From the NCBI RefSeq assembly GCF_020882245.1, contig NC_083600.1:4030001-4094000 (forward strand): a DNA stretch of 64,000 bases, given 5' to 3'. Within the stretch, counting starts at the first letter, position 1, and each line of letters opens with the position of its first letter. The position numbers and the translations under genes were made by a program. This DNA comes from Rhopalosiphum padi (lineage: Eukaryota; Arthropoda; Insecta; Hemiptera; Aphididae). This document shows positions 38,274 to 50,699 of the stretch, one piece after another. The notes beneath the pieces are model-generated. The model saw only the letters and a list, made by a program, of their open reading frames with translations, had not been told where the DNA came from and searched no databases.

Positions 38274-39677
38274 TTAATATTTAACAGGTGTAGGCCAATC
38301 AATTTCAATGTCTAAAACATCCAAAGCTAATATGTCAACTGTATCATTTTCCAAAACTGTTCTGAGACAAGGATTTGTACGTCCAAAGTCTCCATGTACA
38401 AATTCTTTCACATATGTACCAGCCTGGGTAGATAAAATCACATTGAAAAATGAACAGCCATTATCTTTACCGACTTTAGTTGCTACAGCTTTCATTGAGT
38501 GTATAGTTCTAGGCCTGACCATATTAGCTCTTCTATGTAATACTCGGATTGGGGTGTACTGTGCTATTTCTAGAGGGGCACAGTTGTTGAGTTTTTCCAT
38601 ATCTGGTAACTCTCCTTCAACGTAACAAAGGGCCTTATAGACTTTAATTTTAAATTCCTCACCAGATTTTAATTCTTTTAATTGATCTTTAACAACGTTT
38701 TGCAAGTGTGTTACAGTTACTTGAGGATCTGTGTTTATTTCATTTTCAATTTCCCTCAATACTTCATAGCTGAATTTAGTTAGTTTTGGATTGACTAATT
38801 CAATAGCAAACGGCCTTCCTCTTCCTAACATTCTGACATCAATGTCTTCTCTACCAGATGACGAGAATCTGAATTCATCAGCCAGTGCATGTTTTTTAAT
38901 TGGATTAGATATAATTTCTTCAACTGAACTCTCTAGCCTCCTTTCTTGGTCTACTATCCAAGGTGTTTGAGAAAGGGTCCTAGACCACTTATTATAACGA
39001 CCAGCGATATATACACTTTCATGTCTAGCATCTACACTTTTGAATTCTATTGTTGATTCTGGTACTGATGGCATTTCACCATATTGATTAACAAAATCTT
39101 TGTTATCCATTTGAGATAAAATGCTCTGTAAATTTTTGTTACTTAATTTTATAATTGCATTTAAACAATTACATTCATCTTTAATATCATCATAATGAAA
39201 ACCTACAGTAACTAGTAATGGTGAGTGTACATCAAAACGTTTACCGGTGGCTTTTACAATAGCATCTTCAGCCATTAGTTTCCAAGCATCTTTAGCACAC
39301 ACAAAAGCTGTAGGAAATGTTGGATTGAACGTTATTCTTAATTTTGAAACATATAATGCTATTGAATGCCCGCGAATAATAGTACACATTGGTAGATTAA
39401 ATGCTAAATTAAATGTATCTGAATCATATTTAGATGTTTTTAGATAAGAAATAATTTTATTAATAATATCATCTTTTTGTGGATTTTGGAATAATCCTAA
39501 ACACGCTATACAAGGATTTTTTTTTAGACGTTTTGGTTCATCATGATCCTGTTCTGATGCAGCAATTAATGTCTTAACATTTATGGTAGAAGGTTTCGTA
39601 AGATGCCTAACTGCACATACTCGACAACAACCAAATTTTAACAAGTTCTCTTGAATTTCTTCTACGTTTTGTTCCAT
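38274..39677 (-). CDS. PUS10: tRNA pseudouridine synthase Pus10
   Basis: Makes pseudouridine 54/55 in the tRNA T-loop and has a nuclear role in miRNA processing in animals. A single coding exon of 467 codons plus stop. The ATG at 39677 was chosen because a clear acceptor (TTTTTTTTACAG) ends at 39686, so the longer upstream frame is an intron. The N-terminal zinc site is CRVC (Cys18, Cys21) and CIAC (Cys56, Cys59). The catalytic segment FSSSGREDIDVRMLGRGRPF (conserved Asp278 and Asp280) is the Pus10 hallmark. PRTIHSMKA, GTYVKEFVHGDFGRTNP and LDVLDIEIDWP complete the C-terminal catalytic fold. Length is somewhat short of human PUS10 (529). It converges with TMTC4. Intact. Confidence 0.94.
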   Translation of the reverse strand: MEQNVEEIQENLLKFGCCRVCAVRHLTKPSTINVKTLIAASEQDHDEPKRLKKNPCIACLGLFQNPQKDDIINKIISYLKTSKYDSDTFNLAFNLPMCTIIRGHSIALYVSKLRITFNPTFPTAFVCAKDAWKLMAEDAIVKATGKRFDVHSPLLVTVGFHYDDIKDECNCLNAIIKLSNKNLQSILSQMDNKDFVNQYGEMPSVPESTIEFKSVDARHESVYIAGRYNKWSRTLSQTPWIVDQERRLESSVEEIISNPIKKHALADEFRFSSSGREDIDVRMLGRGRPFAIELVNPKLTKFSYEVLREIENEINTDPQVTVTHLQNVVKDQLKELKSGEEFKIKVYKALCYVEGELPDMEKLNNCAPLEIAQYTPIRVLHRRANMVRPRTIHSMKAVATKVGKDNGCSFFNVILSTQAGTYVKEFVHGDFGRTNPCLRTVLENDTVDILALDVLDIEIDWPTPVKY

Positions 39678-39978
39678 TTTAATGTCTGTAAAAAAAATTA
39701 CATATAAGTCAAAATAATTAATTTTATTCATATTTGAAAAAGTATTAATTAATGTTTTTTTTATTTGACATACATTAAATATCATTATAAAACAAAAATT
39801 GGTACCGATTATATTTTAAAACTTATGAGTTACGTTTAATGTATTTATTTTAAACTTATAAAATATATTAATTATTTAGTTTTGTAACTAGTTGTTAGTA
39901 TAGCCACTATAATCAATGCAAAGAAATAAAAAAATAATGTTTTTTTTCTTCATTTATTTAATTATTCTCTAAAAACAG

Positions 39979-40212
39979 AATATTCCCAAACAAATTGAAA
40001 TACGCTATTGTCGTGTGAGTTTTCTTGATGCTAAAATAGTAAAATATCTATTTAAGAAATTAGAAGATAAAACTCATATTTCATTATTTTCAATTTGTTA
40101 TCAAGGACTAATGTTCAATAATATTGCATACACAATGATACACTGTTTAATTAAAATAGATCCAGAATTGATTCATCACTATTATGGTTATTCATTTGAA
40201 ACAATATTTTAA
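39979..40212 (+). CDS. Unidentified open exon-like segment
   Basis: Open frame of 77 codons after an acceptor-like AAAAACAG, ending at TAA 40210-40212. It starts NIPKQIEIRYCRVSFLDAK and ends HHYYGYSFETIF. Composition (Cys, Tyr, His, acidic residues) is more protein-like than most random frames here. No upstream exon or family could be assigned. It could be a last exon, a decayed retrocopy or chance. Confidence 0.25.
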   Translation, partial: NIPKQIEIRYCRVSFLDAKIVKYLFKKLEDKTHISLFSICYQGLMFNNIAYTMIHCLIKIDPELIHHYYGYSFETIF

Positions 40213-40439
40213 AAATCACCACTTGTAGTGTGTGGTTCAGATTATTGGTTTTTAGACAGACAAATTACACATCGAGTTGTCTTTGATGGGAACATGATTC
40301 ACGTCCTGCACCGCGATGTTTACGAATAAAGTGTTCAGTAGCCGAGAGCTTTATTATCGCAGCAGACTCGTGAATTCGCAAGTTAACAGGTGTTTGGTTC
40401 ACAGTCACGATTTTTTTTCTATTCTAGCTTTAATATGAA

Positions 40440-40753
40440 TTACGACCGCGGGAAAATAAACCGATTAATTATTCAAATTGAATAGACTCGCGCGTGTACA
40501 GTACGTTGTATAACACGCGGTAGGTACGCACGGGCGCGCGCGCCAAATCGTAATTAACTATCAAGGCAGGCGGAGGCGGCGGCGGCGGACGCCCTTGAGC
40601 GTCGGGAGGTCGACCGGCGACGACAGCATTAAGTTGCACAGCAACCGGCCGACGATCGCGGTCGAACTTTTCAAAGGCAGTAGTCACTGGTAAGTCGAGC
40701 TCGGGCGATGTGCAGTGGCCAATGTTAGACGTAGAGCGGGGCGACCGACCGAC
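40440..40753 (+). promoter_or_regulatory. GC/CpG-rich promoter region of the beta-carbonic anhydrase gene
   Basis: A sharp rise in GC and CpG (CGCGCGCG, GGCGGCGGCGGCGG, repeated GACCGACC) immediately upstream of the start codon at 40754, in otherwise AT-rich DNA. ORFs here are composition artefacts. Interpreted as core promoter and 5' UTR. Confidence 0.5.
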
Positions 40754-43700
40754 ATGGACCGGATATTTCGGGGCATAATGAAGTACAGGCGAACGAACAG
40801 GGCGAAAATGGTCGAGCAGTTCGTCCAGGTGAAAAATAACCCGGAGGTAAGGTCAACGCCAATATTTGGGGGGGGCACAGTTCGAGCTATTAGACATTAA
40901 TACTTAAACAAAATGCTGCGTTATTTTAAAATATGCTTTACCTAAAACGTTAGTAATTATTGCCTTGTCACTTGCCGTTGATAGTTTTGTCAGTTGTCAC
41001 TTTGTCAGCTGCTGAAACGGCGTTATACAATTAATTATACAGCGGCCCACAGAAAATAATATCAGAAAACCACCGACTGGTAACTGGTTATCATCAGAAA
41101 ACGTGCGGCGTGCGCGCTTATCGTTTTCACGAAAGTCGTAGTATCGGACTCAGTGCTGCCATAGAACGCAACGATAACGATGTTTTTGTAAAAACGGCGC
41201 CTGTGTGGCGGTGCTGCAGCAAGCTGTAATATTTTGTATTTTCGATAGAAACGTAATTTTAATTAATTAATATTTATTTATTTTTAATACACTATTTGGC
41301 TAGTCTTTGTTTATCCATAAATAATAAAATTAACTATTTTATAAACAATGCGTGAACCGTAGCAGTGGCTATCCTAGGGGGGGGGGGGTCTAGGGTCTAG
41401 CGTCATTTAATGTGTACTTGGGAGGTAAGCAGGGTTTTCTCACTTTCCCTGTGACTAAAACGGACGCAATTCAATTTTACCTTCAATGTTTTTTCGATTT
41501 CTTCATACAATTTTCATTAATATTTCATGATTATTTAATACTAAATTCGATATGATCAATTTTTTTTAAATATCTATATGATCATTTTACAGCATTTGCG
41601 CAGAGGCGCCGTGTCCAGCGGGTAGGCCTGGTAGGCCCGGACCTACCCTGATTTTTAACCTTTAAGTATACCCAAAATATGCATTTTAAAATTATATTTA
41701 TATAAGCACACTGAATACTGAATGTAAAATGTAACAAATTATTTTTATAACCAGGCCTATCCTAAATTTTGGTCCTAGACACGCCTCTGCATTTGCATTG
41801 TCATGATGTGACGAAGGGGCAAACGATAGGCCAGCGGTTCCCAAATTCCTACGACTGCCGTGCCGTACCCTTGAGAAATAGTTTGTGTTTCGTGGAACCC
41901 CCTTTAATAAATAATATAAAATAATAATTTTTAATAATATAAATAATCCAAATATAATATAAAATAATTTTCTCATTCATCATACATCTGGCGGAACCAG
42001 GCACGTATACAGGGGGGGGGGTGAACCCCCCATCCCCGAAATTTTTTTTGTATATGTGCCTGGGCGGAACACATTTTGGAAAACGCTGTGATAGGCCTTA
42101 CTTATACTTGATTAGTTATTACTATTATTGTTGGATACTTTTTACGTGATGGGAGGTGACGTGAGACGTTTCTAAGTGGCCCACGTCCTGCGGAGGAGAA
42201 GAATCGGCCAGCCATCCTTTAATTTGATACACTTTTGAAACTAGTTGAAACGCCGCCCCTGTATACTCATAGTTACTACGTTAGTATATTTTTTAGCTCT
42301 GTCGTTTTTGCCAAAAATTAAATAGGCCGTGAAATCTACTTAAGTATTCTGCCCGCATATTGCTTTTTTTTAACGTATAAATTACCAATAGATAATAGTA
42401 TGTACACCGTACCATTATTTTATAATTTACAATAATATATTATAAAATCAATGACCATACCTATAATAAAGTATCAATATAAAAACATATTTTGTGTTCT
42501 AATATTTGTATTTTCTATTATTCAGTTTCATATGCAATATCAATACAATTTTGCCATATTTATATGTTAGCCGTTAGGAAGTGTTTATAAATGAAGGCAA
42601 TCAAATAAAAAAAATGGTATTTTTTCATTGACCGTTTCGATGAAATAGATAGACAAATTAACCTGACAAATTATAATACCTATATATAAGTTTTTTTCTA
42701 GCATCTAGTTATTACATATTACGTAGGTACATACAGATACAATATAGGTACCTATAGTATTTTGGTAATATTACGTTATTAAAAACATATTATGAACAAC
42801 GATACATTATAAACGATAAATTATGTTTAAATATTTTAGATTTTCTAATGCTAATAAGTACCTAAAGTACCTAACGAAGTTGTAACTTGAAATGTTAAAT
42901 ACTGATAAGATAATATTTTCGTTTATGACTTATGCCTAGAAGACGATATTGTTACTTACATAATTTTATGATATTCATTTTTATTTTTATTCATTAAAAT
43001 TTGGCATTTTCTAGAATTTTATTTGAATATCTAATTCTACAAAAATGTCTTCTTCATACGTAATCTTAATATACGACTATGATTTATCAAAATAAATTAT
43101 TATAATTTATAATATAGACTATAGATATGAAATTCTAAACAGAGCGATGAAAGTATTGACACAGTTTTTCAATGATGCGTGTGTAAATTTTTTTTGTGTT
43201 CCTTATCATTGTATATGAAAACTGATTCGGCGGTCTGTCCACCTATATCACTAAGAATAAGTACATATTCCGTGATATGTTGAAGTTCAAATATTTTTGA
43301 AATTCATCAAAACGACGAATATTTGCGAATTATTTTGAAGTTAAAAATTCATAATATTTTTATGCAAATCTAAAATAAAATTCTAAAACTTCTTAACTGG
43401 TAATTGAAAAAAAAACTAACTATAATAAAAGCTTTTGGTACTCAAACTATCATTATTTTGTAAAGTGAAATTTTAAAATATTTAAACTAATTTCAAGCTA
43501 TTAATAGATATTAATTTCGAACTTTTTAATTATTTTCTATAAATATTACTAATAAATGTATGCTAGCTCAAAAAAATTGAAAATATTATACAATATGATT
43601 TTCGTAAGTTGTTCTTAGAGAAATCTAAAATTAGGATAAATACACAATTTTTCGGTATAGAAATTTTAAGTTCAAATGTCAACAAAATTAAAAGATATTT

Positions 43701-46700
43701 TTATGAAAAATAACGAATAAAGTTATGTAGTAATTTAAAAAATATTCTTGTAAAATTGAAGCTTTTTGTTACCTATTACTTTTGTATATTATTATTTATA
43801 TCTTCTTTACACAATCCAATTTTCTAAGTATTTTGATTAATTTTTTACTATTTATACAGTGATATAACCTATTGAGCATTTACATCTTTGTTTGGTGGTA
43901 TGGTGGTATATTAGTATATAAATTAAAATTCTAACGAGTAGGTAATAAGTAGAGTGTGAATTTAAATACTCTAAAAATCGAGAAAAATGTCTTAAAAAAT
44001 ACCTTAAAAATTATTTTAAACATTACCTAACTATTCTAAAACGACTCTGAATACTAAATATAACAGTGTAAAATTCAAATAATGCAATACAGCTACACTA
44101 CGACTTCGATAAACAGCTTATCGTTTTCTTTATTAGGTACATCCGGCATCGTGTTTATCTGGTACAATCGGTAAAACTATAATATATTTCAAATATATTG
44201 TCCTTATAGTACACAAAGCTAAATAACTCAAAAGCCTCATATTAGAATTTTTGATTTAAACACATACAATTTTCAAAAAAGTGTTTCCTAACAATTTACA
44301 GAAAAAAAGGTGATTATTACGTATTTGAACAAAATAAGTTAGTATCGTCACATGACACTTTAAAATTGAATATTTTACAGTATTTTAATATATGTCTTTA
44401 ATGTATACATATATACTTATGAGTTATGACTACACATATATACCTATATATATATTACAATTAAAATTCGAAATCAAATTTTCTAAAAAATCAGAAATAG
44501 TATAAATTTATTATTAAAGAGAAAAATTATGGATGAGCATGCTTGGTGGATCACACTGTATTTAGTAAAACATCTTTAAAATATTCTATGCAAACCATTC
44601 CTGATCAGAGCAGTGTATGTAGAGTATACAATGCTTTATCAATTTATTATTAAATTCAAATTTTTCACATCCATTAAAGTGACCTTCTTTCTTGATAACG
44701 AGATATACTCGACACCTTCTATATAGCAAAGTGGCTTCTCCAGTTTTTTTTTTTTAATGTGGCTTGTATTATTTCATGAATTATATTATTATTATTATGT
44801 CAGACTTTGACTTGTTATTTGTTTTTTATTAACATACAATATGGTATAATAATATGTAGGTACTAGGTTGACTTGGTTACGCAAAATCGGTATTCAATTG
44901 TTTAATTAATTAAAATTGGCAATTTGTCAGTTTGTACAATAGGGTCAAGCACTCAAGCATAAGAAACCATACAAAAGTATTAATATAAATTCCATTTTTT
45001 CGAGAATGAAGAAACCCTATTATATAATTCAATAATTGCATATATATTGTATAGAAAGAATTTTTTTATTTAAATACACTTGAGAATCTATTTAATCTTA
45101 ATTTAATGTAATTTAACTTAACGTATGCCGTTCTAATTAGGTACTATTTATTTCTAAAGTTTTATCGATTATTAGGTAGGTACTGCGTCAAAATGATAAC
45201 ATTAGTGATTGAATTATATTATTAAAAGTTACTTTTGTAATTATAAAAAATTATATAATATATAAATGTTTATCTTCTAAAAATATAGCTAAGAGTCATA
45301 TACTTATTAATAATTAATATTTGTATTATTTATTTAGAGTTTATTAACTAGTTTGAATGCATAATATGTAAGCTCTATAAAGATGAAAGTATTTAAACGA
45401 TTATATTATATTCTTTAGGTTAGTACAAATATGGTGAGTATGAGTTAATTTTTAGAAGTAATATAACCACAATCTGTTTACATACCTTCTTATAACTCCC
45501 TAACTTAATACTCATTGAGCGTCTTTAAAAAGATTAATAATTGCACATGTTTATAGTAGGCACTTCAAAAAATAGGTCTTCTATTAAAATTAAATTTATT
45601 AAATTAAATTTTTGTAATAAACTGGGTTAATTTTTTTACTATAAAATACATTTTTAAAAATAATATACGTTCTTCAATATATAATAGTCTACCTATTTAG
45701 TAGTTGTTTTAGTGCTAATAATCTAAAATGACTTTTTTATAGTTTATACGTTTTGATTGGCCTTCCTGAACTTGTTTTTTCTATAATATAATATTGTGTA
45801 CAAGAGACAGAGAAAACTAACTTCTGTGTTACGTTAATTTAAGGTTGCAAAAAACTTCCTTCAACAATTACCTTTATAACGACTACAAATTTATAAACTG
45901 TACCAATATATAATTAAAATGTTTAGATTATATTACCTAGTTTTTACCGATTATTTTTTTTTAGATTATTTTGAAATTTTGAAGGTATTATAACTGATAT
46001 GTGATAAAGTTTTAAATAGGAAAATTTTAAACACATCTTATTCATAAATCATAACTTGTATTACCTAATTTTTCTGAGCGCATTTCAAAATGTCAGTTTC
46101 AGTATTTAGTGTATTAAAATCGCTCAGAATCATTTTTAAAATTGTTTGATTTAATGATTTATCTGTAAATATTACTTTCAAATTTAAATAATAAAATGGA
46201 AGTAAAGGCGAATAAAGGGAAATAATGCTAGTTATAGATAGCAATAATTTCGCACTTTATATCCATTAGTAATTGGAAATCATTGTAACCTCTGTTTTTT
46301 ATCAAGAAGCAAAGTATATTACTAGTTAGTAGTTTTGTTATGTCTGTTAGAAACATCGTTTATAAAATCATCATTCATATTATTTTCGTTACCTATGTCA
46401 TACCTGTATTATGTTCTATGATAATTCTATATCATACCATTTATATCTACATAAGTGAAAATTGTGTTATACTGTTATACTGTTATACAATTTTATGTAT
46501 ATACAATATACATACATTTTTCTATACATTTGCGCTCCAGTCTCCACACAAAAATAGAATCCATAATGTAAGTGAAATTTTGATTCATTAATGAAAAGTT
46601 ACAACAATTACATGTACCTACCTAATATTTTTTGAGACTTCATTTTAGACGTTAAATTAATTTTGTTACGTATAGTTTATTTTTTTCAGAAACTCAATTA

Positions 46701-49700
46701 TACATAAATTTCGTATTTCAATGTTCCGTGCATTATAATATTATTACTTTATAATTTTTAAATTTGAACTATTTAAATTGCTTAGGTAATTTAATACAAA
46801 TAAGACTTTGCAAGCCTGGTTGTCTTAAGCTTTAAATAACAGTAGGTGTTTAATACTCGATAAGTTTAAATGCTAAGTATAATTTTATTTCAAATTTGGA
46901 AAATAATATTTGAGCTTACAGTCATAATAATTAATTACGATCGGATTTTACATAAACGAGTTATAAATAAGTTATTGTTGAACACTAACATAACAAGAGT
47001 GTACGTGACATCCAGCAGATAGCTTGTCTGTTAAAATTTAAAATTATATTATGCTTAAAAATATTGTACATTTAAATCATTGTTTTTTTTAAAAAAATAA
47101 GAAAATTAATACGTATAAATACGTATTAGAATTTATTTTATTGCATATGGGTATGTAGCACAATATTACAATAAATTAAAATTGAGTACTAAATATTAAT
47201 ACACTTTGATAATTACAGATGAAACGAGGTTAGGTAAACAAAATATCTACCGTTGTATTTATGAACGTTAAAAACGAATAATCGCATAACGATTAAAATA
47301 AATTTTAATATTTTATTACAGTAAAATATTGTTTTGGTGAGAAATTCTAAAATATTCACAGTTAAAAAAATAAATTATTAACTAAATATTTTATTTACCT
47401 TCTAATTGTATTAACATGCTACTTTTATAGATTCGGAGTTATATATTAACATTTAAATATAAAATATTTGGTGTCATGGTTTATTTTTTTACTAATATTG
47501 GTTTTAGTTAATTGGAATATAGTATATAATTAAAATATTATAATATGTAATACGATTAACCATTAATCTTATAATTTGTTTTTTAATATTCCTATAAATA
47601 TGTTTTAATGATTAATAGTAACTATAAATAATACATTTTATAAAATATAGACGTTTTAATATTATTGTATTAATGTATTATATGTTTCAGCCTAAAGCTT
47701 TATTTTTCACTTGTATGGACAGCCGTATGTTGCCAGCTCGATTTACTGAAACTAATATTGGTGACATGTTCATTGGTTAGTATATTTTTTATAATTCAGG
47801 AGCAGCATACATTCTAAATTATAATATAGTTTAGAATACAGCATGCTTATTTTTTAATATTATTTTTAAAATCTTTAATGTTCTTTTGGAATATTTTTAT
47901 GTATTTAAATTTATACAGGATTTTTAATTATACAATCTTTAAATGAATGTTACATTAAGCGTGTGTACCAAAGTAGTATAATCTATGGTACGGACATAAA
48001 TGATAAAAGCAAACAATATTTTTTAATTGGGAAATTACATTGTAGGAGTAGTTGACTATAAAAATGTTCTATTATGACGTAGGTATATAATATAAATAAT
48101 ATAATTTATACACTATACTGTAATATACGTAAATACGTTAAACATATTATAAATTAATAAATTATTGCCAAAAACGTTATTAATTTTGTGACCTACTTTA
48201 TTTGATATTAATGATGTTATATAAATAATACTAGTAATTTATAATTATTTGTGCATTTGCGTAAATTTTATTTTTAATTGCGATGTAGTAGCAAAAATAT
48301 ATAATTATTAAACTTTTATGTTATGGTATTTAGTTCGAAATGCTGGAAATTTGATTCCACATTCGCAACATTTCCTAGATGAATATACTACATGTGAACC
48401 AGCTGCCTTGGAACTAGGATGTGTACATAACGATATAAGGCATGTGATTGTTTGCGGGCATTCTGATTGCAAAGTAATGTTATATTTAAAAATAAATACT
48501 GGTGAATAAAAAAATGTTAATTTAACACTAAGATTTAATTAATTTTCAACACTCACTTTTTTCTCCACATAACCAATACAGTGTACCTAATTAAATTATT
48601 GTAAACTCATTAAATGTGTTTTAAATGTATATGTAGGTACATACAAGTAGAAATATGCCATGATAATTTAGATACATCATTCAAGTTTACAGAATTAAGT
48701 ATCTATTTTACAATTTTAAATATTTTTAAATAAAATAAAATTTTTTTTTGGCAATTGAAAGTGAATGATTCAAAATCTACAACATTTTAAGTATGTCAAG
48801 CATTATTTATTGATTAGGTACATTTAGTACAGAATAAATCATAGGTAATTGGTATTAAAAATGAGATTTATAATGTCCGCGTTTATTTGAAAAAGTATTA
48901 GTACTTTTAGAAGGGTATAAGGTTAGGCCAATTTTATAAAATCTGTTTAACATTTCGCTTTGTACATCATATATAATCATATGACTTTTGTCATACCATA
49001 TAAACTTTTGTTGTGTTGTATTTTGTGATGTAGAAAACGTTGATAATAATTAATAACCTTTAAATATGAATAAAAATAAAAAATGGAAGCAATTATGAGT
49101 TTAAAGTTATAACTTACAACATAACATTGGATTGCATTTTATTTTTCCATTAGTCCATATAAAAAATAAATAATAATAAATGTTGTTATTGTAATTACCT
49201 AAATGTAACGTATTATTAGGCAATGAACTTGTTGCACCTGCTCAGGGACACAGAATTTGCTAGCATCGACAACCGTCGGATGTCGCCGCTCCGATCATGG
49301 CTCTGTACTCACGCAATATCATCTTTAGAAAAGTATCAACAACTGGAAGCAGCAGGCTTCGACACACCACTCATTTTTCAAGCCGAGACACCCTTACGCA
49401 GGATTATTGCTTACATTGATCCGGAAGACAAATTTTCCGTCACAGATAAGTTATCACAGGTACATATATAATATATTATTAACTATATAATACTGATTTT
49501 CAGATTTAAGTATATATATAATATCATTTTTAAATAAAATATTGAATTTTAAATAATTTTTAAACAATAAATTAGTATACGATTTGCTATTAAAAAAAAA
49601 AAAAAAAAATAAAATAAAATATATAAAATCGTTTTACATCTTATTGATAATTAGTATATTTTTTTTATATTAACATAATTTTTAGTAAATCTTAAAATAG

Positions 49701-50320
49701 TTTTCGTAAATTCAAAATAAATTATTTTTATCAGTAATAAATAACTTTTCTATACGTGTGATTAGAATATATTCTGAATATTGTTATTGTTATAACAATC
49801 TTTTTTAATCGATGAATTATAATTAACTAATTACATAAATTTACAAATTTAAAGTATATATATTCATTTATTTTATTCATATTAAGCATCTAATTATCTT
49901 TGTACTTGGTATTATAATAATTTATAGTGGATAATGAATATTTTATTCATGTTGTATTAGTTTTTTTAATTTCAATTATGAACTATTACAATTTAATAGA
50001 TTTAATAAGATTGAATATTATACGATTTTACATAAGCTTATATAACACTAATATATTATATTAGACAGAGACTAATATATCGACATATTGTGTATTTGTG
50101 TGTGTTATAGGTTAATACCCTACAGCAGATGCAAAATATTGCCAGCTACGGTTTCCTTAGGAAGCGTCTAGAGGCGCATGACCTGCATATACACGCTCTT
50201 TGGTTTGACATATATACCGGGGATATCTACTATTTTAGTAGACAGAGCAAAAAATTTGTTGAGATAAATGAAGAAAACGTGGATAAACTTGTGGAAGAGG
50301 TTTCTAAGTATTATTGCTAA
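40754..50320 (+). CDS. CAHbeta: Beta-class carbonic anhydrase
   Basis: Zinc enzyme for reversible CO2 hydration; arthropod members are thought to be mitochondrial. Five exons: 40754-40846, 47691-47775, 48334-48473, 49220-49459, 50111-50320; 255 codons plus stop, the length of the Drosophila orthologue. Exon 1 (MDRIFRGIMKYRRTNRAKMV) is the conserved N-terminus and ends with a strong donor (CCGGAG|GTAAGG). Zinc ligands are Cys39 in CMDSRM, His102 and Cys105 in CGHSDCK; the Asp41-Arg43 dyad is intact. ASYGFLRKRL and HIHALWFDIYTGDIYYFSR are typical of animal beta-CAs. The 6.8 kb first intron contains three hAT-type mini-elements and a dispersed repeat. An in-frame ATG 39 nt upstream (40715) is less likely because family members start MxRIxRG. 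Intact. Confidence 0.95.
41601..41789. mobile_element. hAT-type MITE 1 in CAHbeta intron 1
   Basis: Ends CAGAGGCGCCGTGTCCAG on the left and, in reverse complement, CAGAGGCGTGTCTAGGACC on the right. A second inverted match (TAGGCCTGG) lies further in. Flanked by CATTTGCG (41593-41600) and CATTTGCA (41790-41797), an 8-bp duplication with one mismatch. CAG termini and 8-bp duplications fit the hAT superfamily. No ORF. Confidence 0.75.
41832..42088. mobile_element. hAT-type MITE 2 in CAHbeta intron 1, interrupted by MITE 3
   Basis: Terminal repeats CAGCGGTTCCCAAATT (left) and CAGCGTTTTCCAAAAT (reverse complement of the right end). Flanked by CGATAGGC (41824-41831) and TGATAGGC (42089-42096), an 8-bp duplication with one mismatch. 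CAGNGGTTCCCAAA is a common hAT end. Without the nested insertion and its duplication it is about 184 bp. Confidence 0.75.
41998..42062. mobile_element. 65-bp hAT-type micro-element nested in MITE 2
   Basis: Starts CAGGCACGTATACAGGGG and ends ATATGTGCCTG, so the ends CAGGCACRTATA are inverted repeats. The inside is a near palindrome of GGGG and CCCC runs. It is bounded on both sides by GGCGGAAC (41990-41997 and 42063-42070), a perfect 8-bp target-site duplication. Confidence 0.8.
43125..44100 (+). repeat. Dispersed repeat copy B, in CAHbeta intron 1
   Basis: Begins AATTCTAAACAGAGCGATGA, comparable to GATTCTGAACGGAGATGA at ~1720 and GATTCTGAGCGGAGACG at ~52017. A long tract of similar A/T-rich sequence with repeated 'AAATTTTAAGT/TCAAAATT' motifs follows. 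No coding potential. Boundaries approximate. Confidence 0.4.
44101..47690. other. Remainder of CAHbeta intron 1
   Basis: AT-rich intronic DNA. The 83-codon frame at 46340-46591 is Ile/Tyr-rich and shows no domain. No further element was recognised. Confidence 0.5.
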
Positions 50321-50684
50321 GATAAAGTGAAGTATATTGTATATAGGTACATCCATTCACATATACTTGACGCACAAACACACACACACAAAGACTTAAC
50401 TTGGTGCTTAATATTAATTAAAATTCAAGACTAAAACAGAACAATAACTATACTATTTTACATACATTCCGAAACGAACATTCCAACTAAACAATTATAC
50501 ACATTACCGTACTTAATTTTATTTTATACAACTGTTATTGTTAATTTTTAATCAAAGGGATTTTGAATCTCCGTCTATAACGTTATTTTTATTTTTCATA
50601 TATATTTATATATATATTATTATTGTTTTCAAATTTTTATTATTGTTTAAATTGTATAATATTTGTGAATATTATTTTGTCACC

Positions 50685-50690
50685 AATAAA
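50685..50690 (+). terminator. Polyadenylation signal of CAHbeta
   Basis: AATAAA in the context CACCAATAAAATAC, 365 nt downstream of the stop codon. Canonical signal with suitable position. Confidence 0.55.
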
Positions 50691-50699
50691 ATACAAGAG

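Noticed and set aside
39678..39785. Upstream 36-codon extension of PUS10
   Set aside because: A clear polypyrimidine-CAG acceptor ends at 39686, and the extension encodes no conserved sequence.
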